Of a DNA stretch of 7,702 nucleotides, positions 1-6,897 are shown in pieces. Both the position numbers and the translations under genes were made by a program. The notes beneath the pieces are model-generated. The model worked only from the letters and a program-made list of their open reading frames with translations, did no database searches and had not been told where the DNA came from. Source of the stretch: Pseudomonadota bacterium. Lineage in GTDB: Bacteria > Myxococcota_A > UBA796 > SXON01. Where the stretch lies: NCBI GenBank assembly GCA_005776735.1, contig SXOM01000306.1:1-7702 (forward strand), read 5' to 3'. Numbering within the stretch: position 1 is the stretch's first letter; every line of letters starts with the position of its first letter.

Positions 1-82
1 CGGACTACGCCGCCGTCGGGTCCGGTCGCGCCGCATCGCCCCGAAGGGCCCGCCTCGTGCTACCTCGTCGACGGAGGGTGCG
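1..82. other. Leader before the radical SAM gene; no gene assigned
   Basis: All three forward frames are open through this stretch, so the end of an upstream gene cannot be located. The frame that runs into the radical SAM gene has no ATG, GTG or TTG before base 83, and its conceptual translation is an Arg-rich string unlike a protein domain. That supports a start at 83. I see no clear promoter or terminator here. Confidence 0.4.
73..78 (+). promoter_or_regulatory. Ribosome binding site supporting a TTG start
   Basis: GGAGGG lies four bases before TTG at 83. It is the only good Shine-Dalgarno match near the first domain residues, and it decides the start in the absence of any ATG or GTG in this frame. 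Confidence 0.55.
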
Positions 83-1162
83 TTGGCCAACCTCGGGTAC
101 GTCCAGCTCACGCGCGAGTGCAAGCAGGCCTGTCGGTTCTGCAGCAACCCACCGAGCGGTGTGGAGCTCAGCGAGGCCGAGCTGCACGCGACGATCGACG
201 ACCTGGTGGAGCGTGGCTACGACGGGGTCATCCTCACCGGCGGCGAGCCGACCATCGCGCCGCTGTTGTTCCCCGCGGTGCACTACAGCCGGTCCAAGGG
301 GCTGTTCATCCGGATGATCACCAACGGGCAGCGGGTGTGCGAGCCCGACTTCCTCGGGGCGCTCGTCGACGCGGGGCTCACGCACCTGCACCTGAGCCTG
401 CACTCGAGCCGCCCGGCGGTGCACGACTTCATCACCCAGACGCCCGGCGCCTTCGACAACCTCGACCGCGCCTTGCAGAACGTGGCAACACTCGGCATCA
501 CCGCCGACATCAACACGGTCATCAACGCGTTCAACAGCGACCACCTCGACGAGACGGTCGGGTGGATCATCGGCCGACACCCGGTCGTCCGGCACTTCGT
601 GTGGAACAACATGGACCCGAACATGAACCGCGCGGAGAAGAACCCCGACGTGATCCCGCGCCTGGGCGAGTTCGAGCTCTCGCTGCGCCGGGCGATGCGG
701 CTCATCGCGGCGTCGGGACGGAGCTTTCGCGCGGAGCGGGTGCCGCTCTGCTACATGCCGGAGTTCGCGCACTGCTCCACCGAGACCCGGAAGATCGTCA
801 AGGAAGAGGAGCGCTGCATCCGGTTCCTCGACCGGAAGGGCTTCGTCCTGCAGAAGCAGTTCCTGCACGGCAAGTCCGAAGCCTGCGACGCGTGCGCGCT
901 GGACCCGGTGTGCGCCGGCCTGTACAGCATGAACTACCACTACGATCCCGCCGAGCTCTTCCCGATCGCGGGCGACCCGGTCGCGGTGATGCGCGCCGTC
1001 CTGCGCCGCGAGCCCGAGCCCGAGCTGGTCGCGCGGATCCGCGCGCGCAAGGGGCTCCGCAGCGACGAGCAGCCCGACGACCACGGGCTGCGCAGCCCCG
1101 CGGGCGGCTCGGTGGGCGGCGGACACGACGAGAGCGCCAAGGTCGTGCAGGGCCGCCGGTAG
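83..1162 (+). CDS. Radical SAM protein with Cys-rich C-terminal region
   Basis: 359 residues, TTG start preceded by GGAGGG. The radical SAM signature CKQACRFC places cluster ligands at C13, C17 and C20. GGEPT (residues 53-57) is the SAM-binding GGE motif, and HLHLSLHSS (101-109) is the usual mid-barrel strand. The enzyme should reductively cleave S-adenosylmethionine to a 5'-deoxyadenosyl radical in the cytoplasm. The C-terminal part has six more cysteines (C223, C231, C245, C268, C271, C277), including CDACALDPVC. That pattern recalls the auxiliary-cluster regions of SPASM or Twitch enzymes, but I cannot assign it firmly. The last 35 residues or so are hydrophilic and probably disordered. 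A [4Fe-4S] ferredoxin gene follows after 32 bases and is a likely electron donor. The substrate is unknown: no RiPP precursor-like peptide is visible in the window, so peptide modification, cofactor synthesis and RNA modification all remain open. Confidence 0.9.
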   Translation: MANLGYVQLTRECKQACRFCSNPPSGVELSEAELHATIDDLVERGYDGVILTGGEPTIAPLLFPAVHYSRSKGLFIRMITNGQRVCEPDFLGALVDAGLTHLHLSLHSSRPAVHDFITQTPGAFDNLDRALQNVATLGITADINTVINAFNSDHLDETVGWIIGRHPVVRHFVWNNMDPNMNRAEKNPDVIPRLGEFELSLRRAMRLIAASGRSFRAERVPLCYMPEFAHCSTETRKIVKEEERCIRFLDRKGFVLQKQFLHGKSEACDACALDPVCAGLYSMNYHYDPAELFPIAGDPVAVMRAVLRREPEPELVARIRARKGLRSDEQPDDHGLRSPAGGSVGGGHDESAKVVQGRR

Positions 1163-1184
1163 CGCGCGCGTCGCGGGGTCGGCT

Positions 1185-1188
1185 AAGG
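1185..1188 (+). promoter_or_regulatory. Ribosome binding site of the ferredoxin gene
   Basis: AAGG sits six bases before ATG at 1195. It fixes the start of the short ferredoxin, whose frame is otherwise open far upstream through the radical SAM gene. Confidence 0.45.
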
Positions 1189-1194
1189 CCCCGC

Positions 1195-1413
1195 ATGGCC
1201 GATCCGAAGTCCCGCCACCCCAAGAACGCCCCCGGCCGCTGGTTCGTGGACGGCTCGTGCATCAGCTGCGACACGTGCACCGACATCTCGCCGGAGATCT
1301 TCGGCCGTGACGAGGAGCGGTTGGCGTACGTCCGCGAGCTGCGTCCCGACGAGGAGAAGCTGTTCCGCTTCGCGTTGGAGAGCTGCCCGGTCGAGGCCAT
1401 CGGCGAGGAGTGA
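1195..1413 (+). CDS. Single-cluster [4Fe-4S] ferredoxin
   Basis: 72 residues. The motif CISCDTC gives C22, C25 and C28, and a distant C64 followed by Pro completes the C-x2-C-x2-C...CP pattern of monocluster [4Fe-4S] ferredoxins. Length is typical of that family, and the protein is acidic (ESCPVEAIGEE at the end). It should be a soluble low-potential electron carrier. It begins 32 bases after the radical SAM gene and probably shares its transcript, which makes it a good candidate to reduce the cluster of that enzyme. The partner is inferred from position only. The frame extends upstream as a long shadow of the radical SAM gene; the ATG at 1195 with its AAGG is chosen because the translation before it is an Arg/Ala-rich string. 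Confidence 0.9.
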   Translation: MADPKSRHPKNAPGRWFVDGSCISCDTCTDISPEIFGRDEERLAYVRELRPDEEKLFRFALESCPVEAIGEE

Positions 1414-1443
1414 TCGCGGCGCGCATCGGTCGTGCGCCCCACG

Positions 1444-4074
1444 ATGGCGCCGCAAGAGGTATACTGCGAGCTTCGGAGGTGTCTCATCCGGCCCGCCCTC
1501 CCCTTCAGCATCGTGCTGCTCGTGCTCGCTGCGTGCGAGAACAACAACAACGTCACCAAATTCACCAAGCCGCCGGTCGTCACGATCGAGACGCCCACCA
1601 GCGGCGCCTCGGTCAACGAAGGCGTCACGGTCAACATGCGCGCGCGCGTGGTGGACGAGGTGTACGAGACGTCGTTGTCCAGCATCTCGTCCAGCTGGGC
1701 GGTCAACGGCGGCGCGGTGTGCGAAGGCGCGGTCTTCGACATCAACGGCATCTCGGAGTGCACCACGGTGTTCGCCCGGGGCACGGCGCAGATCAGCATC
1801 ACCGCCATCAACCCCGACGGCGAGTCGGCGGTCGCGACCTCCGACATCACCGTCAACAAGAACGACGCCCCCACCGCGGAGATCGTCACCCCCGAGTTCG
1901 GCGGTGAATACTACGCCAACCAGCTCACGTTGTTCGAAGGCCTGGTCGCCGACGGCGAGGACCTCCCCGAGTCCATGACCGTCGAGTGGAAGTCGTCGCT
2001 CGACGGGGTGCTCGGTGTGTCGGCGACCCCGTCCAGCGACGGGAAGACCACCGGCACCCAGATGCTGACCGAAGGCGAACACGAGATCGTCCTCACGGTC
2101 ACCGACTCCACCGGGCGCACGGGCTCGGACACCACGACGATCGTGGTGGCGGCGGGCGCCAAGCCCGACCTGAACCTCATCAGCCCCGCCTCGGGCGACC
2201 GCGTCAACATCGGCGACATCGTCTACTTCGAAGCCGAGGTCACCGACGCCGAGGACGACCCCGACGAGCTCACCTTCTCGTGGGAGTCCGACCTCGACGG
2301 CGCCTTCTCGTCGCAAGGCGCAGGCAGCGACGGCGTCGCGAGCTTCACCTACGACGGCCTCAGCCACGGTGTGCACACCATCACCGTCTACGCCACCGAC
2401 ACCGACGGCATCACCTCGCGCGACAGCGCCACCCTGTACATCAACGAGTCGCCCGAAGCGCCCGTGGTGCACATCGACCCCGACCCCGCGGGCTCGGGCG
2501 ACGCGCTCACCGTGGTGATCGACACCCCCAGCTACGATGTCGACGGCGACACGGTCACCTACACCTACTTCTGGTACCTCAACGGCATCGACTCGGGTCT
2601 CACGTCCAACCCGCTGCCCGCGAGCGCGACCACCCGCGGCGACATCTGGACGGTGTACGTGGTGCCCAACGACGGGGCGATCGACGGGCCGGCGGGCTCC
2701 GACTCGGCCACCATCGGCAACGGCCCCCCGTCGCTGACCAGCGCCACGATCACGCCGGCCACGGCCTACACCGACGACACGCTCACCGCGAACCCGTCCG
2801 GCTGGTCCGACCCCGACGGCGACACCGAAGCGTACGAGTACCAGTGGTCACTCAACGGCACCGCGATCTCCGGCGCCACCGACGTCACGCTCGCCGGCGA
2901 CTACTTCGTCAAGGGCGACAGCGTCACCGTCGACATCACGCCGTACGACGGCCGGGACCGCGGCACCGCGGTCACCTCGGGCACCCGTGTCATCCAGAAC
3001 AGCACGCCCACCGCGCCGAGCGTCGACGTCACGCCCAACTACCCGGAAGACGACGACGACCTGTTGTGCACCATCACCATCGCGTCCACCGACGCCGATG
3101 GCGACGCGCTCACCTACACCTACGCGTGGACCGTCAACGGCGTCGCCAGCGCGGTCACCTCCGACACGGTGGCCGAGGCCTACACCAGCGACGGCGAGAC
3201 GTGGGTGTGCACCGTCACCGCCTCCGACGGCACCGCCACCAGCGCCGGCGGCAGCGACTCGTCGGTGGTGGGCGACTACACGCCGCCCGACGCCCCGATC
3301 CTCAACACGCCCGACCCCTACCGCAACGACGCGTCGGTGACGATCAGCGGCAGCACCGAGCCGTTCGCCACGGTGGTGCTGTACATCTCGAGCTCCACGG
3401 GCATCACCACCGACACCACCACCGCCAACGGGGCGGGCACGTTCACCTTCAGTGAAGCCCTGGTCGCCGGCGAGACCTACACCTTCTACGCCACCGCGAC
3501 CGACACCTCGGGGAACACTTCGGGCGTCTCCAACGTCGTCGGCACCGAGGTGTGCGACCCGGGCGACGACTACGAGGACACGACCACCTACGGCGACACC
3601 TGCGCCGACGCGGTGGCCGACTGGTCCACGCTGGGCTCCGATGGTTCCACGACCATCGAGTTCACCGGCAACATCCTCGATTCGTCCGACGAGGACTGGT
3701 ACTACATCGACACGAGCAACACCTACTCGAGCGACTACAACCCGTACCGCTTCCACGTCGAGATGACGGCGGGCACCAGCGAGTACACGTTCGCGGTATA
3801 CGACGGCGGATGCGGCGACACCTACCTGGAGTGCGGGTCCGGGTCTTCGACCGACCCCGAGGGTGCCGGCTACACCGAGTACGAGGTCTACCAGGAAGAC
3901 CAGGGCGACGGCAGCCACACCATCCCCGCCGACACCCGCACCTGCGCCAACGCCGGTTCGACCTACAACGACTGCGAAGACTTCAGCTCCAGCTACGTGG
4001 TGCACGTCTACCGGTCCACCACCGCGTACTCCTGCCAGGAGTACACCATTCAGATCACCAACGGCGTCTGGTAA
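1444..4074 (+). CDS. Surface lipoprotein with tandem Ig-like domains and C-terminal PPC-like domain
   Basis: 876 residues from ATG 1444; GTG 1432 and a non-standard ATC at 1486 are alternatives. Hydrophobic SIVLLVLAAC ends in a lipobox, with the lipidated Cys at residue 31 (base 1534), followed by an Asn-rich linker. Then come about six Ig/PKD-like beta domains of 90-100 residues: bases 1570-1870, 1861-2160, 2161-2454, 2455-2730, 2731-3009 and 3010-3288. A bacterial Ig (Big-type) domain follows (3289-3552), and then a C-terminal region (3553-4071) with seven Cys and a DEDWYYI motif resembling pre-peptidase C-terminal (PPC) domains. Probable disulfides are C93-C106 in the first domain and C542-C589 in the sixth. 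No enzyme motif is visible, so it is probably a structural stalk or adhesin held in the envelope. The next gene starts 16 bases downstream. Domain borders are estimates by eye. Confidence 0.85.
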   Translation: MAPQEVYCELRRCLIRPALPFSIVLLVLAACENNNNVTKFTKPPVVTIETPTSGASVNEGVTVNMRARVVDEVYETSLSSISSSWAVNGGAVCEGAVFDINGISECTTVFARGTAQISITAINPDGESAVATSDITVNKNDAPTAEIVTPEFGGEYYANQLTLFEGLVADGEDLPESMTVEWKSSLDGVLGVSATPSSDGKTTGTQMLTEGEHEIVLTVTDSTGRTGSDTTTIVVAAGAKPDLNLISPASGDRVNIGDIVYFEAEVTDAEDDPDELTFSWESDLDGAFSSQGAGSDGVASFTYDGLSHGVHTITVYATDTDGITSRDSATLYINESPEAPVVHIDPDPAGSGDALTVVIDTPSYDVDGDTVTYTYFWYLNGIDSGLTSNPLPASATTRGDIWTVYVVPNDGAIDGPAGSDSATIGNGPPSLTSATITPATAYTDDTLTANPSGWSDPDGDTEAYEYQWSLNGTAISGATDVTLAGDYFVKGDSVTVDITPYDGRDRGTAVTSGTRVIQNSTPTAPSVDVTPNYPEDDDDLLCTITIASTDADGDALTYTYAWTVNGVASAVTSDTVAEAYTSDGETWVCTVTASDGTATSAGGSDSSVVGDYTPPDAPILNTPDPYRNDASVTISGSTEPFATVVLYISSSTGITTDTTTANGAGTFTFSEALVAGETYTFYATATDTSGNTSGVSNVVGTEVCDPGDDYEDTTTYGDTCADAVADWSTLGSDGSTTIEFTGNILDSSDEDWYYIDTSNTYSSDYNPYRFHVEMTAGTSEYTFAVYDGGCGDTYLECGSGSSTDPEGAGYTEYEVYQEDQGDGSHTIPADTRTCANAGSTYNDCEDFSSSYVVHVYRSTTAYSCQEYTIQITNGVW
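1460..1465 (+). promoter_or_regulatory. Possible -10 promoter element upstream of the lipoprotein genes
   Basis: TATACT matches the sigma-70 -10 consensus at five of six positions and stands out in GC-rich surroundings. No good -35 box is seen 16 to 18 bases upstream. A transcript starting about seven bases downstream would begin just before the GGAGGT at 1475, giving a very short leader. This would let the three lipoprotein genes be transcribed independently of the radical SAM and ferredoxin genes. Confidence 0.3.
1475..1480 (+). promoter_or_regulatory. Strong Shine-Dalgarno lacking a standard start codon after it
   Basis: GGAGGT is a near-perfect ribosome binding site, yet no in-frame ATG, GTG or TTG follows at normal distance. 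The codon at the right place, 1486-1488, is ATC, directly in front of a well-formed lipoprotein signal peptide. The annotated ATG (1444) and GTG (1432) lie upstream of this site and have no Shine-Dalgarno of their own. Confidence 0.45.
2455..3288 (+). repeat. Three homologous Ig-like repeats of 91-94 residues
   Basis: A shared core D-x-D-G-D-x3-Y-x-Y-x-W-x2-N-G begins at bases 2536, 2809 and 3091, giving periods of 273 and 282 bases. The repeats are recognisable as protein but clearly diverged as DNA, so this is an old internal duplication. The first three Ig-like domains of the protein are less similar to them. Confidence 0.7.
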
Positions 4075-4090
4075 GCACGCGGGGGCGTCG

Positions 4091-6889
4091 ATGAGCGCAC
4101 GCCGTTGGGCCCTGCTCCTCGGCGTGCTGGCGGCGTGCGCACCCGAGCGGCCGGCCGAGCCGGGCGGGCACGTCGCGTCGGCGAAGGCCGCCGACCTCGA
4201 CGCCGACGGCTGGGACGACAGCCTCGACTGCGACGACACCGACCCCGACGTGCACCCCGACGCCAGCGAAGCCTGCAACGCGGGCGACGACGACTGCGAC
4301 GGCCAGATCGACGAAGAAGGGTGCGCGTGCACCCCTGCGCACGACGGGCGGCACCCGTTCTTGTTCTGCACCGCCGCGGCCACCTGGGCCGATGCCCAGG
4401 CCGCCTGCGCGGGGTGGGGCTACCACCTCGCCGACGTCGACGACGCCACCGAGGACCTGTGGGTGTGGACCGCGGCCGAGGCGGAGTCGAGCACGAATTG
4501 GTGGCTCGGCTACACCGACACCGCCACCGAAGGCACCTGGGCGTGGGACGGCGGGAGCGACAGCCCCTACACCCACTGGCGGGCGGGCGAGCCCAACGAC
4601 TACGCCGGCGGCGAAGATTGCGCGTGGTACGCCCCGGCCGGTGGCGGCGCGTGGAACGACAAGGACTGCACCGCCACCGCGGCCTATGTGTGCGAAGCGG
4701 GGTGTGCGACCTCGACCCGCTACCCCGACGATGACACCGACGGCTTCGGCGACGCCGCCTCGCCAACCCGGGTGTGCGCCGACGAAGCCGGCTACATCGA
4801 CGACGGCACCGACTGCGACGACGCCGACCCCGCGGTGAACCCCGCCGCGGTCGAGGTGTGCGACGGCGCCGACACCGACGAGGACTGCGACGGCACCGCC
4901 GACGACGCCGACCCCGGGGTCGACGCGGGCAGCTTCTCCACGTTCTACGTGGACGCCGACGGCGACGGCCACGCCGGCACCCCGGTCGCGGCCTGCGACG
5001 CACCGGCGGGCGCCGCCCCCGAGACGGACTGCGACGACGCCGACCCGACGGTGAGCCCCGACGCGGTCGACCTTGCCGGCGACGGTGTCGACGACGACTG
5101 CACCGGCGCCGACTCCTGCACGTGGTACGCCGACGCCGACGGCGACGGGTGGGGCGACGACACCGCGCCGGCCGAAGACTGTGCCGGCGCCCCCGCGTCC
5201 CACGTCGCGGCCCCCGGGGACTGCGACGACGCCGATGGCGCCGTCTTCCCGGGGGCGCCCGACGCGGCGTACGACGGGGTGGACGCCGACTGCGCAGGCG
5301 ACTCCGACGAAGACGCCGACGGCGACGGGGTCGACCGGGGCACCGACTGCGACGACGACGACGACACCGTGTTCCCCGGCGCGGCCGAAGCGTGCGACGG
5401 CGCCGACGACGACTGTGACGGGGTGATCGACCAGGGGGCCGGCTGCCCCGGCGAAGCGGCCTGGTACGACGACCACGCCTACTTCTTCGTGGTCACCGCG
5501 GCCGCGTGGCCCGACGCCCAGGCCGCGTGCGCCGCCTGGGGCTACCACCTGCTCGACCTGCGTGACGCGGCCGAGTCGGCCTGGGCGTGGTCCACGGCCG
5601 ACGCGGCCGATCCCGACCACCGGTGGTGGCTCGGCGCCAACGACCGCGCCGCCGAGGGCACCTTCGTGTGGGAGGGTGCGAGCCCGTCGACCTACACCGA
5701 CTGGCGCACCGGCGAGCCGAACGACTACGGCGGGAACGAAGACTGCGCCGCGTTCGCCGACGACGGCGCCGGACAGTGGGTCGACCGCGACTGCGCGGAG
5801 GCGGTGCCCTACGTGTGCGAAGCGGGGTGCGAACCGTTCAGCGTCTACGTCGACGCCGACGCCGACGGGTTCGGCGACCCGGCCACCGAGGCCCAAGCCT
5901 GCACCGTGCCCGCGGGCGGCACCACCGACGCCTCCGACTGCGACGACGGTGACGCCGACACGAGCCCGCTCGGCCACGAGGTGTGCGGCGAGCCCGGGGG
6001 CGACGAAGACTGCGACGGCCGGGTCGACGACGACGACGACACGCTCGACCCGACGGGGCTCCCCACCTGGTACGAGGACCTCGACGGCGACGGTGCGGGC
6101 ACCGACGCGGCGACGTGGGTGGCGTGCCGCGCGCCCCCGGGCTGGGCGGCGGCCCCCGACGACTGCGCAGACGACGACGCCGCCATCCACCCCGGCGCCG
6201 ACGACCCCGACGACGGCGTGGACGCCGACTGCGACGGCGCCGACGAGACGACCGACGCCGACGGCGACGGCGCGCCGGACACCGCCGAGCGCCGCCACGG
6301 CCTCGACCCGACCGTGGCGGACACCGACGGCGACGGTCTCCGCGACGGGGACGAGCTCGGCGACCCCGCCACCCCGACGGACTCCGACGACGACGGCGCC
6401 ATCGACGCCGCCGACCCCGACGACGACGACGACGGCGTGCCCACCGCCGAAGAGAGCGCCGACGGCGCAACGATGGACACCGACGCAGACGGCGCGCCGG
6501 ACCACCTCGATCGGGACAGCGACGGCGACGGCCGCGGCGACGCGGACGAAGCGGACCTCGACAGCGACCACGACGGGGTGCCCAACCGCCGCGAAGCGGA
6601 CGACGACGGCGACGGCCGACCGACGACCGCCGAAGACGCCGCCGACCCCGACCCCGACCACGACGGGGTCCCCAACGCGCTCGACCAGGACAGCGACGGG
6701 GACGGCTGCACCGACGCCGACGAGCCCGACGCCACCTGGCTCGACGCGGCCTCGGGCTGCGCGCACGACACCGGCGACCCCACCCCGCCCGATCCGGACC
6801 CGGACTGTGGCTGTTCGACCGGCACGCCCTGGCCGACGGGTGCGCTGGTGGGGGCAGCCGCCCTGCTCCGGCGTCGGCGAAGGGGATAG
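4091..6889 (+). CDS. Lectin/MopE-repeat lipoprotein with MYXO-CTERM-like tail
   Basis: 932 residues, ATG with a weak G-rich site five bases upstream. ALLLGVLAAC is a signal peptide and lipobox (C16). In order: MopE-type metal-binding repeat (residues 36-78), C-type lectin 1 (79-205), three MopE-type repeats (210-404), a further one (407-452), C-type lectin 2 (452-580), two more repeats (583-716), ten DxDxDG motifs of TSP3 type (721-887), a Pro/Asp linker, and a CGC / short hydrophobic / RRRRR tail (906-931). The protein is very Asp-rich and should bind much Ca2+ outside the cell. Both lectins have the EPN motif known to favour mannose-type sugars; only lectin 1 has an intact WND. It is probably an envelope-anchored calcium-dependent glycan-binding protein. 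It is the middle member of a three-lipoprotein cluster, with 16-base and 8-base gaps. Confidence 0.9.
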   Translation: MSARRWALLLGVLAACAPERPAEPGGHVASAKAADLDADGWDDSLDCDDTDPDVHPDASEACNAGDDDCDGQIDEEGCACTPAHDGRHPFLFCTAAATWADAQAACAGWGYHLADVDDATEDLWVWTAAEAESSTNWWLGYTDTATEGTWAWDGGSDSPYTHWRAGEPNDYAGGEDCAWYAPAGGGAWNDKDCTATAAYVCEAGCATSTRYPDDDTDGFGDAASPTRVCADEAGYIDDGTDCDDADPAVNPAAVEVCDGADTDEDCDGTADDADPGVDAGSFSTFYVDADGDGHAGTPVAACDAPAGAAPETDCDDADPTVSPDAVDLAGDGVDDDCTGADSCTWYADADGDGWGDDTAPAEDCAGAPASHVAAPGDCDDADGAVFPGAPDAAYDGVDADCAGDSDEDADGDGVDRGTDCDDDDDTVFPGAAEACDGADDDCDGVIDQGAGCPGEAAWYDDHAYFFVVTAAAWPDAQAACAAWGYHLLDLRDAAESAWAWSTADAADPDHRWWLGANDRAAEGTFVWEGASPSTYTDWRTGEPNDYGGNEDCAAFADDGAGQWVDRDCAEAVPYVCEAGCEPFSVYVDADADGFGDPATEAQACTVPAGGTTDASDCDDGDADTSPLGHEVCGEPGGDEDCDGRVDDDDDTLDPTGLPTWYEDLDGDGAGTDAATWVACRAPPGWAAAPDDCADDDAAIHPGADDPDDGVDADCDGADETTDADGDGAPDTAERRHGLDPTVADTDGDGLRDGDELGDPATPTDSDDDGAIDAADPDDDDDGVPTAEESADGATMDTDADGAPDHLDRDSDGDGRGDADEADLDSDHDGVPNRREADDDGDGRPTTAEDAADPDPDHDGVPNALDQDSDGDGCTDADEPDATWLDAASGCAHDTGDPTPPDPDPDCGCSTGTPWPTGALVGAAALLRRRRRG
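4325..4705 (+). other. C-type lectin domain 1, intact sugar/Ca2+ site
   Basis: Residues 79-205 of the lectin/MopE protein. WWLGY (137-141) corresponds to the WIGL core motif. EPN (167-169), E175 and WND (188-190) supply the residues that bind Ca2+ and sugar in known C-type lectins. C106-C201 and C177-C193 fit the two conserved disulfides. By family knowledge EPN predicts mannose, GlcNAc or fucose type ligands; the real ligand is unknown. Confidence 0.8.
5444..5830 (+). other. C-type lectin domain 2, altered WND motif
   Basis: Residues 452-580 of the same protein. It keeps WWLGAN (512-517), EPN (542-544), E550 and the four Cys (C480, C552, C568, C576), but the WND motif reads WVD (563-565): the Asn ligand is replaced by Val (codon GTC at 5780). 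Calcium-dependent sugar binding may be weakened or lost here. Confidence 0.78.
6251..6751 (+). repeat. Ten TSP3-like DxDxDG calcium-binding repeats
   Basis: Residues 721-887 contain DxDxDG motifs beginning near residues 722, 744, 764, 777, 796, 809, 824, 837, 854 and 867, often followed by a Pro or Asp and an acidic residue. This is the pattern of thrombospondin type 3 repeats, which fold around bound Ca2+. It probably forms a rigid calcium-stabilised spacer between the lectin part and the C-terminal tail. Confidence 0.75.
6806..6886 (+). other. MYXO-CTERM / GC_trans_RRR-like C-terminal sorting signal
   Basis: The protein ends with CGCSTG (C906, C908), a short apolar stretch to L926, five Arg and a Gly. 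This is the Gly-Cys, hydrophobic, poly-Arg arrangement of the Myxococcota sorting tails, which are thought to be cut by myxosortases at the Cys. The hydrophobic part is short (about 13 residues). Confidence 0.65.
6879..6885 (+). promoter_or_regulatory. Ribosome binding site within the end of the lectin gene
   Basis: GAAGGGG overlaps the last codons of the lectin gene and lies 12 bases before ATG 6898. The spacing is a little long, but no better site is visible. The overlap suggests coupled translation of the two genes. Confidence 0.35.
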
Positions 6890-6897
6890 CCCGCCGC

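Larger units (their letters stand above)
4196..6245 (+). repeat. Tandem-duplicated MopE-lectin-MopE-MopE module
   Basis: Two copies of a module of about 310 residues, roughly residues 36-342 and 407-718, are separated by one extra MopE-type repeat (343-404). Matching landmarks lie 373-378 residues apart: C47/C420, C106/C480, EPN 167/542, W188/W563, C201/C576, C242/C617, C266/C641. At the DNA level, a 14-base match (TGGGGCTACCACCT) occurs at 4415 and 5537. Confidence 0.75.

Noticed and set aside
5..1126. Long antisense frame opposite the radical SAM gene
   Set aside because: A high-GC shadow with no recognisable motif. The sense strand has the full radical SAM signature.
118..1194. Forward open frame continuous with the ferredoxin frame through the radical SAM gene
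   Set aside because: Its translation is an Arg/Ala/Pro-rich shadow. The ferredoxin domain begins only after 1195, where an ATG with a Shine-Dalgarno is present.
1163..1194. GC-rich gap between radical SAM and ferredoxin genes as a possible terminator or precursor peptide gene
   Set aside because: The alternating GCGCGC run does not form a clear stem with a T tract, and 32 bases is too short for a peptide gene.
1432..1434. GTG at 1432 as the start of the Ig-like lipoprotein
   Set aside because: It has no Shine-Dalgarno at a usable distance and adds only four residues before the ATG at 1444; neither improves the signal peptide.
4199..6751. Dense short repeats that could suggest a CRISPR array or satellite
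   Set aside because: The repeats are in frame and encode DxDxDG and DCDD motifs with variable spacing. There is no constant repeat with unique spacers.
4055..6766. Antisense open frame of 903 codons opposite the lectin/MopE gene
   Set aside because: It mirrors the GAC/GCC-rich coding strand: GTC and GGC codons give a Val/Gly/Arg-rich string without domains. The sense frame has clear lectin and metal-binding domains.
5983..6897. Upstream extension of the protease-like gene's frame inside the lectin gene
   Set aside because: The extension is almost entirely Arg-rich low-complexity sequence, and a signal peptide with lipobox begins right at ATG 6898.
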